DNA of 64,000 nucleotides, from NCBI GenBank assembly GCA_010909725.1, contig JAACMV010000023.1:1-64000 (forward strand), given 5' to 3'. How positions within the stretch are numbered: the first letter of the stretch is position 1; the number at the start of each line of letters is the position of its first letter. This document shows positions 51,904 through 62,462 of this stretch, one piece after another. A model generated the notes under the pieces. It had not been told where the DNA came from. It saw only the letters and a program-made list of their open reading frames with translations, and made no database searches. A program made the position numbers and the translations under genes. The stretch is from Picochlorum sp. 'celeri' (taxonomy: Eukaryota; Chlorophyta; Trebouxiophyceae).

Positions 51904-53506
51904 TTACCAAGATTTTTTTTCATACGAGTGCATGTCGTGGACCCCTCCTTCTACCTGAGCGGCTCCAGTGCGGGCCTCGAGTCTTTGGGTGCCGCTGTGG
52001 AGGGCCCTGTGAGCATCTGCCAAGGATTTGGCGCCCAAATCCTGCAGTCCTTGTTTGACCGCCTGTATCATGAAGGGAACATTCTTCTTGATAGATCCTT
52101 TGTCTTTCACTGTTCCGCTAACTCCCTGTGCAATCTTGAGATTCTGGGTGTCACCATAGTACCGGGACTCGCTGCCCTTGGTCATGGCTTCCAGAGAGCC
52201 CATGCCTCTGTATTTCTTCACTCGTACGCCGTTCACGGTGATGTAGTTTCCAGGAGCCTCCTCAGTTCCCGCAAACAGAGATCCACACATTACAGCGGAA
52301 GCTCCCAAGGCCAATGCTTTGACGATGTGCCCAGAGTTTTGGATGCCTCCATCTGCAATGATGGGCACTCCAAGGCTGAGACCGAGGCGTGCCGTCTGAT
52401 ACACGGCCGTCGCCTGTCCTCGTCCAACAGCGCATACTTCCTGGGTTGTGCAAATCGATCCGGATCCCATTCCTACTCGGAGACCATCGGCGCCAGCTTC
52501 TACCAGCCTCAGCATCTGCTGAGAGGTCACAACATTGCCACAAATAACATCCAGGCCAGGATGCTCCCTCTTGATATGTTGCACCATCTCAATTTGGAAC
52601 GTCGAGTCCCCCTGTGAAGAATCCAAAACAACAACATCTACGTGCCCCTCCTCTCGGAGGGCTCTCACTCGGTCTTTATCCTGAGGTCTCGTCCCCACAG
52701 CTGCCCCGACCAGCAGCCGCCCATCTGGAGCCACAGAGGGCGGCCCAGTCTGAGGTCCAAACCTCCCCGACTTGAACATGGCTCGAGTCGCCAATCCAAG
52801 CAATCTCTTCTCTGAATCTACAACGGGAATTTTCCCGAACTTGTGCTTCTTCAGAGCCTCAAGAGCAATGGCCTTCATGTCAGCCCCTGGCGCAGACTCA
52901 ACAGTCACCAGGTCTGTGGTCATGATCTCATCCAGCCTCGTCATGCCATCATTGATGAAATCGTAGTCCCTTGTGCACACAATACCCAGTAGCTTGCCCC
53001 CCAAAGCTCCCGTATCAGTCACGCAAACACTTCCATACCCCTTTTGCTCCCTCAGATCGATGACATCCATCACTGTGCTGTCCCTCTTCATGACAGCAGG
53101 TTCGACAACAAAACCAGGCGTGTGATTCTTCGCTCTCTTCACGTGACCCACCTGCTCTTCCACAGTGTTGTTATAATGAACAAAACCCATCCCACCGACC
53201 TCCGCCATGGCCACAGCCATCCCAGCTTCAGTCACCGTGTCCATGGGGCTCGACACAAGAGGAGTCCTCAGACTAATATTCCTCGTCACATTAGAGGTCA
53301 AATCAACCTCATGTGCCCCAAAATAAATATGACCAGGCATGAAAATGACATCATCGTACGTATATGACGTACCCTGGTTGAACATCTTCGATGCTGGATA
53401 CCCTGCATGCCATGGAATGGGTCAGTCACCGTTAACCAGCCTCACGCGGGCTTGAAATCGTACCATCGAGGATGGATTCATCAAATGTGAACTGATGTTG
53501 GGCCAT
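51904..53506 (-). CDS. IMPDH: Inosine-5'-monophosphate dehydrogenase
   Basis: Two exons, 53506-53464 and 53402-51904 (61-bp intron GTACGA...ATGCAG); 513 aa. First step of GTP synthesis. Splicing provides [20 protein letters not shown], matching the DGxTxQQLF start of eukaryotic IMPDH. The catalytic loop has [20 protein letters not shown] with the active Cys; [17 protein letters not shown] and [19 protein letters not shown] flank it; two CBS motifs lie in about 115-230. Length equals human IMPDH. The 5' end is divergent from GAPN. Confidence 0.96.
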
Positions 53507-53599
53507 TGTGCTATAGAAAAGCAAGAATAGGAATACGTGTTGGCGTCGGTGAACCACACACGTATGTATGTAATCCCTTTTCCCTCAGACTCTAGGGCT

Positions 53600-53680
53600 T
53601 GACCGGGCATGGACTCATATGAGTCCGATTGACTCACGGGCGGAGTGAGTCCCTAGGAAAATCGCACTCACGCCTAGAGA
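53600..53680. promoter_or_regulatory. Cluster of TGACTCA/TGAGTC-like motifs with 16-bp palindrome
   Basis: GGACTCATATGAGTCC (53611-53626) is a perfect palindrome; TTGACTCAC (53629-53637) and GTGAGTCC (53645-53652) add two more GCN4/AP-1-like bZIP half-site pairs, and a further ACTCAC occurs near 53667. All lie in the 243-bp shared leader of IMPDH and GAPN. A common bZIP control is inference from the spacing and density. Confidence 0.5.
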
Positions 53681-53749
53681 AGTCCTTTTCGAATACATTG
53701 TATTTCTTTAGTGAACCTGAATTATCACTACAATACCTTTGAGGATACA

Positions 53750-55344
53750 ATGGCTGACTTTTATGCTCCCTGTGTGGACGAGACAACTGGTCTCTACAAG
53801 TACTTTCACGCTGGCTCTTGGACTACGAGTTCATCTGGAAAGGGAGTGAAAATATTAAACCCATCTACGAATGAGGCTGCATACCAGGTCCAAGGTAAGT
53901 GACTGTGAGCGTGGTCAACGAGGTCCCGTCAACTACCCCTGTATCAGCACGGCAATATTGGTAGGGTATCTTTCTAACTGATAATTGATGTGATGCAGCA
54001 TGCTCGCAACAAGAGGTCGATGAAGTCTTTGCGACTGCCAAGACAGCTCAAAAGGCTTGGGCCAAGACTCCATTGTGGAAGAGGGCAGAGTATTTGCACA
54101 AGGTTGCTGCGGTGATGAGGGAGAATGCTCAGCCAATTGCGGATGTGTTGGTGAAGGAGGTGGCCAAGCCAGCAAAGGATGCGTTGACAGAGGTTATTCG
54201 ATCTGCTGACTTGCTCTCTTACACCGCGGAGCAGGGGTCCAGATTCTTTGGAGAGGGACAGGTGCTGTCATCCGACTCATTCCCGGGTCAGGACAGGACC
54301 AAGTTGGCCATGACGGCTCGAGTCCCATTGGGAGTTGTGTTGGCAATTCCACCTTTCAACTATCCAGTAAATTTGGCTGTGTCCAAAATTGGTCCAGCAT
54401 TGATGGCAGGAAACACAGTCGTGATGAAGCCACCAACCCAGGGAAGTGTGTCTGGGTTGATGATGGTGAGATGCTTTGAGGCTGCTGGGCTGCCAGCAGG
54501 AGTGCTGAATGTCTGCACTGGGCGTGGATCTGAAATTGGAGATTACTTGACAACCCACCCAGATGTGAATTGCATCTCTTTCACCGGTGGAGATACCGGA
54601 ATTGACATTTGCAAAAAGGCTGGCATGGTACCAATTCAGATGGAGCTTGGAGGAAAGGATGTTGCGGTCATCTGTGATGACGCAGATATCAAGAGCGCTA
54701 TCGGTCACATTGTCAAGGGTGGATTTTCTTACAGTGGACAGAGATGTACTGCCGTCAAGCTTGTGACTGTCGTTCACGAGGTTGCCGACGAGTTGGTGAG
54801 TGGTGTTGTGGAGAAGGTCCAGGCCCTCACTGTTGGTATGCCAGAAGATAACTGCAACATCACCCCAGTCATCTCAAAGTCCTCTGCTGATTTCATTGAA
54901 GGGCTTGTGAAAGATGCCGAGGCAAAGGGAGCGACTTTGAGGACCCCATGGAAGAGAGAAGGAAACCTCATCTGGCCAGTGGTGGTTGATAATGTGACTC
55001 CAGATATGCGTCTCGCCTGGGAAGAGCCATTCGGACCAGTGCTCCCAATCATTCGTGTGTCTACCCCAGAGGAAGGAGTTAAGCATGCGAACGACAATCG
55101 CCTGGCCCTTCAAGGATGCGTGTTCACCAAGGATATCAACAGAGCAATTGCGCTGAGCGATGCCCTTGAGACTGGTACAGTGCAGATCAATGCCGCCCCT
55201 GCTCGTGGGCCAGACCATTTCCCATTCCAGGGTTTCAGAGACTCTGGTATCGGATCCCAGGGAGTTCAGAACTCCTTGGAATTGATGACAAAGGTCAAGT
55301 CTACAGTCATCAACCTGCCTTCTCCATCATTCCAGATGGGGTAA
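53750..55344 (+). CDS. GAPN: Non-phosphorylating NADP-dependent glyceraldehyde-3-phosphate dehydrogenase
   Basis: Two exons, 53750-53894 and 53999-55344 (104-bp intron); 496 aa, the exact length of plant GAPN (ALDH11A). It oxidises glyceraldehyde-3-phosphate to 3-phosphoglycerate, making cytosolic NADPH. Motifs: IPPFNYPVNLAVSKIGPAL, FTGGDTGIDI, QMELGGKD with the general-base Glu, GGFSYSGQRCTAVK with the catalytic Cys, and WEEPFGPVLPIIRV. C-terminus TTVINLPSPSFQMG-like, near identical to plants. Converges on the cyclin gene. Confidence 0.96.
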
Positions 55345-55430
55345 GTGGCAACGAAGGGCTAGGTTTTGGGATTTCATACATAATTTCATAATTTGATACA
55401 AAAACCAACATAAAGTACATGTAATACGTG

Positions 55431-56391
55431 TCATTCCTTGTTCATGGATGCGTCGTTCAGTACAGTTTCTATGATTTGGCTTGAAATCTCATCCAAATCA
55501 CCATTCTTTGCACCATACAGCATGTACCACGGTTTCGGCACGCGGAGGATTGCATCAGGTACTCGGAGTAACTTGAGAGCCATCCATACACACGTAGCTG
55601 CTATAGTGGGCGGCTTGTATTGGAGGATGAGCGGAATCTTTGCACTTTGATTTGACAAATGCATGCATAGCTGGGAGAAGTTTGCCAGTTTATCGTCCCC
55701 ATCCAGCGTATTTTTCAAAAATGAGTATAAAGGTTCATCTTGAAGCATCCGGAGAAGCCATTCGGTGACTGTTTCGCTATTAAACCGGAAGCCTGTCAGA
55801 TACAGAAGGGCCCGTTCAGCCTTGGTAATTTGCTTCCTTGCTGCATCCATCCACTCCTTGTCCTTTGCTCTCTCTTCAGTCGCCCCTTTTCGCTTGTCCA
55901 GAACTGATACACCAGCTAATACTATGTCTCGTGAACTCTTTGGGCAATCTGCAACCTTACCCCCCAAATACAGGCACCCCATGGATACCAGGAACCTGTC
56001 ATTCGTCACCATGGAGTACTCGGCATAATATCTATGTAGGAACTCTAGCCCTGTAATCGTTGCAACATGATCTCTGCAACCAAAATAGACAAATTAATAA
56101 CAAGATCCACGGACAATGGCACCTATCGACGTACATCTGTAATTTCAACCCAGTCCTGATAATAAGGTCTACACAGTTTCGTCTCCAGACTTCTTCCTGT
56201 TGCTCGGACACCCCATGTTTTCTACTGGGAGAATGTTCTTTTAAATATTTCGACGATTTAAGTGGAAGACAGAATGGTTGCAATACCGCTGGCCGAATGG
56301 TATATTCGAGTTTGGGAACCAGACCAGGTTCTGTCTCTGCGTCCTCCTTTTTCTGCTCTTCTTCAATCCTCCCTCGGTAATTCTCCTCCAT
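55431..56391 (-). CDS. Cyclin T-like transcription cyclin
   Basis: Two exons, 56391-56135 and 56073-55431 (61-bp intron GTACGT...TTGCAG); 299 aa. The join yields LKLQIDHVATITGLEFLHRY, a cyclin-box helix. KSSKYLKEHSPSRKHGVSEQ precedes it, matching SPSRxDGI of cyclin T. SMGCLYLGGKVADCPKSSRD and ERALLYLTGFRFNSETVTEW follow, then a second cyclin fold with PPTIAATCVWMALKL. Likely the P-TEFb cyclin partnered with CDK9; cyclin L or K cannot be excluded. Head-to-tail with RHL1 (55 bp). Confidence 0.8.
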
Positions 56392-56446
56392 TTTTAAAAT
56401 ATTAAAAATAACAGCATCAATCAAATGTTGAGGTTTCCAGGGATTT

Positions 56447-57506
56447 CTATTCATCGCTGCTGCAGAGATCAATCTCGTCCTCAGATGAGGTACCTCCATC
56501 ATCATCGATGATATCAATATCTTCATCGCTGTGATCACTCGTATACTTTGGTTTCTTCTTACTCCCCGCTCCCCTTGCAGATTGCCGACGCCCTCTTTGG
56601 TTTGGAGCATCAGGTGTCGTTCGTTGTGAAGGAATGGGATCAGTATTCCTGTTCCTCCTTTTTCTGCCAATACTGGTCTTGCTGTGCTGTGTTGGCAGGT
56701 CATCGCCTTCAGATCCATCAGATATCTCGTCTTCTAGGTTACGACTATTATGCATTTCATCTGGCTTGAAATCATGAATACTACGTTCAACCAGGCTCGC
56801 CGGTAGATTTTGGTACATCGTCTCATCCTTGGCGTGTGCAGAACTCTCCTTGGGAATCCAGGTGACTTCCGAGAACAAAACCACGCTCTCAAACACATCT
56901 TCACACACAATGTCTTTTGATCCCAGCTTCAAAGACAGGTATTTGTTCTTTGGAAAGAGAATAGTGCCATGGAACTTGATCGTCCCCTCTGGGAACTCCA
57001 TGTGCAGACTGGGGCACTTTGTATCAAGGTCTTTCAGCACCCCCAATTTGCCACCCTTCATTGGACGAATCTTGTCGCCGAATAGACATAACACTCGGCC
57101 CTTCCTGACCGTCCCTTTCTTTATAATATCCTTTTCATTTGCCTGAGCCAGCTCTGCACAGTACACACAACAGTCTCACCACAGATTGTCGTTTGCTTGG
57201 AAAGTAACAATTGTTCAAACAGCAACTCACGCTTTGATATTCCTGGCGATGAGGTAGACATCCATCGCGTGCTCGATACCATCTGCACACACAACTCAAC
57301 AAGAACTTGTTCAGAGGAGGAAAACGGGAGTTCACAGGATACAAAGCACGACGCACTCCGCATCTCCATCCAGATTCCTGCAAACGTTCCTTCTCGTTAT
57401 CGACATCGTCGACGCGGTCATTTGTTGGCGCTTTATCCTTGGAAACCTTTGAGACTTCCGTACCAGAATTTTTGAATTTTTTACTCAGCTCTAACGCACG
57501 TGACAT
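56447..57506 (-). CDS. RHL1: RHL1-like subunit of the topoisomerase VI complex
   Basis: Three exons, 57506-57357, 57282-57231, 57153-56447 (introns 74 and 77 bp, both with typical donors and GCAG ends); 302 aa. The conserved core is KDIIKKGTVRKGRVL, KGGKLGVLKDLDTKCPSLHM, GTIKFHGTILFPKNKYLSL and VCEDVFESVVLFSEVTWI. RHL1 is needed for endoreduplication in plants with topo VI. The C-terminal half is low complexity, with a basic RKRRNRN and a long acidic end (DEDIDIIDDD). Exon 1-2 joining is inferred from phase and splice signals because that part is poorly conserved. Confidence 0.82.
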
Positions 57507-57844
57507 ACTTCGTATCTAGATACATCGATTCACATATATTCGAATATCATAAAATGATCCAGGTATTGTACACGTCTCCATTTGCAATCAATCATTCCAA
57601 AAGTTTAGATATATTTTAATGCATCGTATTAAGGAGAGCCAGCGGTCCGGAGAGTCAAAATTCGCTGATCGTGTCATTTCTGCATTATACTATATCCCTT
57701 TAACTGTTTTTAAGACATTTATTGGGATCGTATTTCGTGAAAGTGAGTGATAGTCGAGAAGCAACTCCCTTCAGAACTCTCGGAGGATCGTGACGAAAAC
57801 GCGTTTGGCTGGTGTTCGTATCGCTACACAGCAAGCGTCAAGGG

Positions 57845-58504
57845 ATGGCACGAATTAGCATTATACTTGTTCTGATAGCAACTCTGATAGGTGGCTCATA
57901 TGCGGTGACTTGCGACAGCTTTGACACTGAGGAATCTTGCAGCGGCACTTTGACCGACGTAGGGCCGTGTATTTGGGACACCAAGGCTGGAACTTGCGCA
58001 GCAGATGCACAAGGTTTACCTGATGGAATGGTTGGAGTGACCTCGGTGGAGACTGAAAACGCAGACCAGGCCTTGAAGCCAATTTCACTCGCACCAGGAC
58101 CTGATACATCTGAGCGAGCGACAGAAAATCTTCCTACAAATAACACATTTTGCTCTCAGGGCCCCATGCAAGAAAATTTCATGGGAGTCCAATGTACAGG
58201 ATATTTCCCGAGTTGGTTTTACAATGCAACGACAGATGCTTGTGAGGAATACGTGTATGGTGGATGTGGAGGGACTATGAACTTGTTCTCCACAGAAGAA
58301 GCCTGCACGACAAGTGCAGATAAATTCTGTCGTCGTGATGACATGGATGAAGATGGAGATGAAGACGAAGATGCGGATCCTCTGAGAGTAGTAGTGGTGG
58401 ATGATGTGCAAGAGGGTGTGGAGGGGGCATCAGGAGCCCACTCAGTGACTGCTTTTTCTGGGCTTGTGTTTGTTATTGGTTCCTTGACATACATGAATGT
58501 ATAA
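57845..58504 (+). CDS. Secreted Kunitz/BPTI-domain protein 2, P1 Thr
   Basis: Single exon, 219 aa from the ATG at 57845. Paralogue of the gene at 31173: signal peptide (IILVLIATLIGGSYA), the same four-Cys lead module (VTCDSFDTEESC ... GLPDGMVGV), then a Kunitz domain with six Cys in BPTI order and EEYVYGGCGGTMNLFSTEEAC. The loop has four extra residues and the residue after Cys2 is Thr (VQCTGY), so trypsin-type inhibition is unlikely. An acidic stalk (DEDGDEDEDAD) and a C-terminal hydrophobic segment (AFSGLVFVIGSLTYM) follow. An acceptor-like CTACACAG sits 18 bp before the ATG. Confidence 0.88.
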   Translation: MARISIILVLIATLIGGSYAVTCDSFDTEESCSGTLTDVGPCIWDTKAGTCAADAQGLPDGMVGVTSVETENADQALKPISLAPGPDTSERATENLPTNNTFCSQGPMQENFMGVQCTGYFPSWFYNATTDACEEYVYGGCGGTMNLFSTEEACTTSADKFCRRDDMDEDGDEDEDADPLRVVVVDDVQEGVEGASGAHSVTAFSGLVFVIGSLTYMNV

Positions 58505-58761
58505 TACATCGTCATTGATATGTGACAATAGTGAAAAAAGCATTGCCTGTGAATCAAATTACACCTGTAAAAAGTGCTGAAAACTGGACACTTGTGTCTC
58601 ATGAGAAAAGATTTCCTCCCCGGTCAAGAGAAGTAATTTTCGCAATAGTGGCATACATCTTACATTGGAACATGTATTTTCCTACCTTGATCTAGATACT
58701 TTCTCGCTGGACTCGTGTGTGAACGACAGCCCTTTCAAAGGGTACAGGGTGGAATAGAGTC

Positions 58762-60189
58762 ATGGGCAACTGCTTGTCTTCGGGCCATTCTGCGAGAAAA
58801 TATAATAGAGGTAATTCCAATAATCAGAATGCTTCACGAGTGAGGCGCCGGGACAAGCTTCGGCGCAAACCCCGTCGAGTGCGTAGTGGAACTCATTCCG
58901 TGTCCTCCTACGGTAGTCCTAGGAGTGTTATGACGGAAGAAACAGTGTATTATAGCGATGAGGACCATATTGGTTCTTCGAATGGGAGTATAGATGGATC
59001 TCATGTTCCGCAGATGGCGTCGCTCTCTGGGAAACAGTACAGTTCTCTGAGGCATAGCAATGTTCGAAGGATGAATAGCGAAGAAACGCCAGAGACTACA
59101 TTAGTTGATAAGCTAGCCAACTGGTGGCATAGTTTCTCTCTCTTCGATGGAGAAGAGGACAGCCAATCTTTATCAAACGAAGGTGTCAAGGATGGCATGG
59201 ATGCGCATGGAAGACCCTTGGATGTCATCATTGAGGATGACGCTGCTTCTGCCCCAGGGTGTATCAGTTTCTTGACAGCTGCGCAGGTTATACGGGCACA
59301 GAAACGATTCTTATCTGCTATCAAAGCAGGTGGAACAGTGTCAAAGACCGAAATTTGTGAGGGCCCTGGCAGCTCTCGAGAGGCATATGCTTGGGCAGTC
59401 CCCGATCCCAAGACATTCATGGTTCGATCCAAGCAGTACATGAAGGACAAGGTGAAAATTCCATCAGCTTGTTGCATGTACACAATAGTAGGATGTGATT
59501 CATTTTCTTTTGAGGCAAAAGTGGATCACATGGCCGAACAGGTTCAGTTGCCAGAGCCATCTCAGGCAGCCCTCGAGATGAGCAAAAAGCTCAACTTGCC
59601 ACCATTGCTGGTCATCAACCTGCAGATGCCCATGTATCCGGCGACGTTATTCGGAAAGACGGATGGAGAAACATGCTCACTGGTGTACTACTTCGAATTG
59701 AATTCATCTTGTGAAGCGCCTCAACATGCAATTGATATGGCAGTGAGGCTTATTGAGGACGGGGTCGAAGAGGATGGTCAGAGGACAAGGGACCGACTCA
59801 AACTTCTACCTAGAATCGTCAATGTGGAAGAATGGGGGGAAAAAGCTCCATTGTCTGGGACAGAGCTGCGTCTTGTGAGGAATTATAATGGGAAACCATT
59901 GCTCCTGAGGCCACAGCAGCGCTTTTATCTTGGCGAAGACGCACACTATTTTGAAGTGGACATTGATATCCACAAGTATGCATACATCGCCCGTCGAGCC
60001 TTTTTTGGATTTATACCCAGACTCGGTCCAGCTGTATTTGAAAATGGATTTGTCCTTCAAGGAAATTGTGAAAAAGAACTGCCAGAGATTTTGCTCGCCT
60101 GTGCTCGTGTGTACAGAATAGATTTCCACAATGTCAAAAAGTTTCCAGGTACAATACGACGGGATCATGAAGATATGTCTGAACAATAA
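58762..60189 (+). CDS. EDR2-like C-terminal (DUF1336) protein, N-myristoylated
   Basis: Single exon, 475 aa. MGNCLSS start is a strong N-myristoylation and palmitoylation signal, so the protein probably sits on a membrane. The DUF1336 domain fills about 155-465: AWAVPDPKTFMVRSKQYMKD, KIPSACCMYTIVGCDSFSFE, NLQMPMYPATLFGKTDGETC and HYFEVDIDIHKYAYIARRAF. EDR2 proteins in plants also have PH and START domains; here these are replaced by a basic, Ser-rich N-terminal 100 residues. Converges on EF-Ts with 50 bp between stops. Confidence 0.92.
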   Translation: MGNCLSSGHSARKYNRGNSNNQNASRVRRRDKLRRKPRRVRSGTHSVSSYGSPRSVMTEETVYYSDEDHIGSSNGSIDGSHVPQMASLSGKQYSSLRHSNVRRMNSEETPETTLVDKLANWWHSFSLFDGEEDSQSLSNEGVKDGMDAHGRPLDVIIEDDAASAPGCISFLTAAQVIRAQKRFLSAIKAGGTVSKTEICEGPGSSREAYAWAVPDPKTFMVRSKQYMKDKVKIPSACCMYTIVGCDSFSFEAKVDHMAEQVQLPEPSQAALEMSKKLNLPPLLVINLQMPMYPATLFGKTDGETCSLVYYFELNSSCEAPQHAIDMAVRLIEDGVEEDGQRTRDRLKLLPRIVNVEEWGEKAPLSGTELRLVRNYNGKPLLLRPQQRFYLGEDAHYFEVDIDIHKYAYIARRAFFGFIPRLGPAVFENGFVLQGNCEKELPEILLACARVYRIDFHNVKKFPGTIRRDHEDMSEQ

Positions 60190-60239
60190 TTTCTTGAAGA
60201 AATACAATGTCTTTTGTAAAATTATTCATGTATCTATCA

Positions 60240-61423
60240 TCAATGCATCGCCAGCGTGTCTGAAACTTCTGCTGCAAAATCCTTTGCTGACTCGGGGTCC
60301 TCCAAACCTTCGCCGAGCTGAATTCTCTGGAATGCTGACAGGGCAATGTCCACATCCAGAGTTCGACCTAGATCTGCTACTATCTCTGCTACTGTTTTCT
60401 TCTCTTCCATGACAAATGGTTGTTCCAACAAGCAAACGTCCTGATAGAACTTGTTAAGTCGACCTTGCACCATTTTCTCTATGATGGCAGCAGGTTTCCC
60501 TGTTTTGCTCGCTTGTTCAATCAACAAGTCCCGTTCCTTGTCCAATGCTGCTGGAGGTACCTGGCTCCTATCAAGGTATTTAGGAACAGTTCCAACAACA
60601 TGCATGGCCAATTTATGAGCCATATCGGCCAAAACTTTTCTCTGCTCTTTGTCTAGTTCTTTCAGACCTCCATGAGGTGACTCTAGGAGAACAGCAGCAG
60701 CAATTCTGCCGACATGAGGCCCAGCACTGGCATGAAGGTATGTACCGACAATCCCATCATCACTGGAGGTGGCTTTCAGCAAAAAACCCCTCCGTAAGCG
60801 GATATTTTCTCTCACACTCCCTGCTATTTCCTGGACTGCCTCCTGAATCGTCTGTGTCCCGTCCATTGGCAACAAACCCAATGTTTCTGATCCAATCTCT
60901 GTCCCTATGGGAGACACCGAATCACGAGAATCGAGCAGAGCCTTTGCAGCTTTTGACACAACAGAAGTAAATAACGTGTTCCTCGCAACAAAGTCAGTCT
61001 CGCTGTTGATCTCTACGATGGCTGAACATTGGTCTAGACTGGCCAAGCCAACCAGTCCCTCTGTTGCACTACGAGATGCCTTCTTCGACGCCGCTGACAA
61101 ACCTTTTTTCCGCAGCTCTTCAGAAGCTCGATCTGCAAAAAGCACACACCTTGAGCATGGACACGAGCAACCACCACCACAACAAGACATGGGCACAACT
61201 GCTCCTTACCAATATCCCACTCCGTCTCTTCGAGCGCTTTCTTCACATCTGATATTGGGGCCCCACTCTGATCCCGAAGCTTTTTAATCAGAGACAGCTG
61301 ATTAGATGACGTGGCGAAAGAATGACTGCAGATCAATAAAGAAGCGGCCACATCATTCGAAGAGCGACTGAGAGCACTGCTCCCGATCGACCCACGAATT
61401 GCGCGTAGAATAACACTTCTCAT
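60240..61423 (-). CDS. EF-Ts: Mitochondrial elongation factor Ts
   Basis: Two exons, 61423-61210 and 61132-60240 (77-bp intron GTAAGG...TTGCAG); 368 aa. GDP-GTP exchange factor for EF-Tu. The spliced UBA-like N-terminal domain reads LRDQSGAPISDVKKALEETE followed by WDIDRASEELRKKGL; EINSETDFVARN is the signature; a dimerisation/core region follows with AAAVLLES. The first 45 residues are Arg/Ser/Leu-rich without acids early on, a mitochondrial presequence (plastid import cannot be excluded). Confidence 0.93.
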
Positions 61424-61568
61424 TATAAATTGTAAAATATATCGCTCATGCGGATGGCATGGGTCTTGCATGATGGGCTGGGAGGAGGCTTTCATGAGGC
61501 CATAGTGGGAGGTACATCTCATCTACAACGAGAGACAACAATAGATCGGTTCATACGATTACACGGGG

Positions 61569-62261
61569 TTACGATTGGGACAAGGGTATGACGAATGGCT
61601 TGTATGCACGGACAAAATCATCCACAGGAATGCCTACTTTCAAATCCACTTCACCTGCCCCAATCCAAAATTCATCAAGCTCTGCAATTTCCTTTGCCAG
61701 AACAATGGGCAGCCGAGTCCTCATTCCTATGGGTGTGACTGCATTCTTTGTGAACCCTGTCATCTCATTGGATTTTTCTTCAGCAACCAATCTCATATTG
61801 ACTTTCGACCGAGGCAAGGTTCCTTTGTGATGTTCCAGAACAAATGAACGCAATGCCTCGTTGGATAATCTGGCGTTGTACTGGACAATGACCAGCCAAT
61901 ACTTGACGATATTGGGGTCAGACTCATCCACCTTTGTATTCTCCATGACGATGGATTTACACAGATGATTGATGGTTGGTGCATTCAAAACCAGTCTTCT
62001 GAACTCCAGATCCTTGTCATAGTACTCTTTAGGGGCTCTGACAAAGGCATATTCTCGTATGCCCATAGATTCTAACTCGTCTCCAAGCCTCTTGGCAGTG
62101 CCTTGTGGATCATCAACAGGTCGTGGTCGACGAAGTCTCCACGAGTAGCTGCCCGACGTTTCTGCCTCCTGTGTTCCTTCCTCCAGTTTCTCCAAGCGCT
62201 GGAGAGATTCATCCAACGAGCGCGACAATGCTGCGATTCTGCTGCTCACAGTATGGGCCAT
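61569..62261 (-). CDS. YbaK/ProX-domain aminoacyl-tRNA deacylase-like protein
   Basis: Single exon, 230 aa. The N-terminal 45 residues form a coiled-coil-like helix (RIAALSRSLDESLQRLEKLE), then the YbaK/PrdX domain with NAPTINHLCKSIVME, QYNARLSNEALRSFVLE, and TGFTKNAVTPIGMRTRLPIV, ending GEVDLKVGIPVDDFVR. YbaK/ProX domains hydrolyse mischarged tRNAs; here the domain is fused only to a helix. Start is 201 bp from the divergent WDR12 gene. Confidence 0.87.
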   Translation of the reverse strand: MAHTVSSRIAALSRSLDESLQRLEKLEEGTQEAETSGSYSWRLRRPRPVDDPQGTAKRLGDELESMGIREYAFVRAPKEYYDKDLEFRRLVLNAPTINHLCKSIVMENTKVDESDPNIVKYWLVIVQYNARLSNEALRSFVLEHHKGTLPRSKVNMRLVAEEKSNEMTGFTKNAVTPIGMRTRLPIVLAKEIAELDEFWIGAGEVDLKVGIPVDDFVRAYKPFVIPLSQS

Positions 62262-62462
62262 TTTGAATCATCAACGTATTAAATATACATGTGTTTGTGC
62301 GCCCTTGGCCTCACCCCATCCGATGGTCCAGAACGAGTGTTTTTATAGTGTTTATTTAGGACGTCTTGGCCTGACCGTCGTTCCAGGAGGTGCATTTTGA
62401 AATCTGAATGCATGCATATTTTATGATCAGTGTAAAATTGACAGAATATTCAGGCGGTCACA

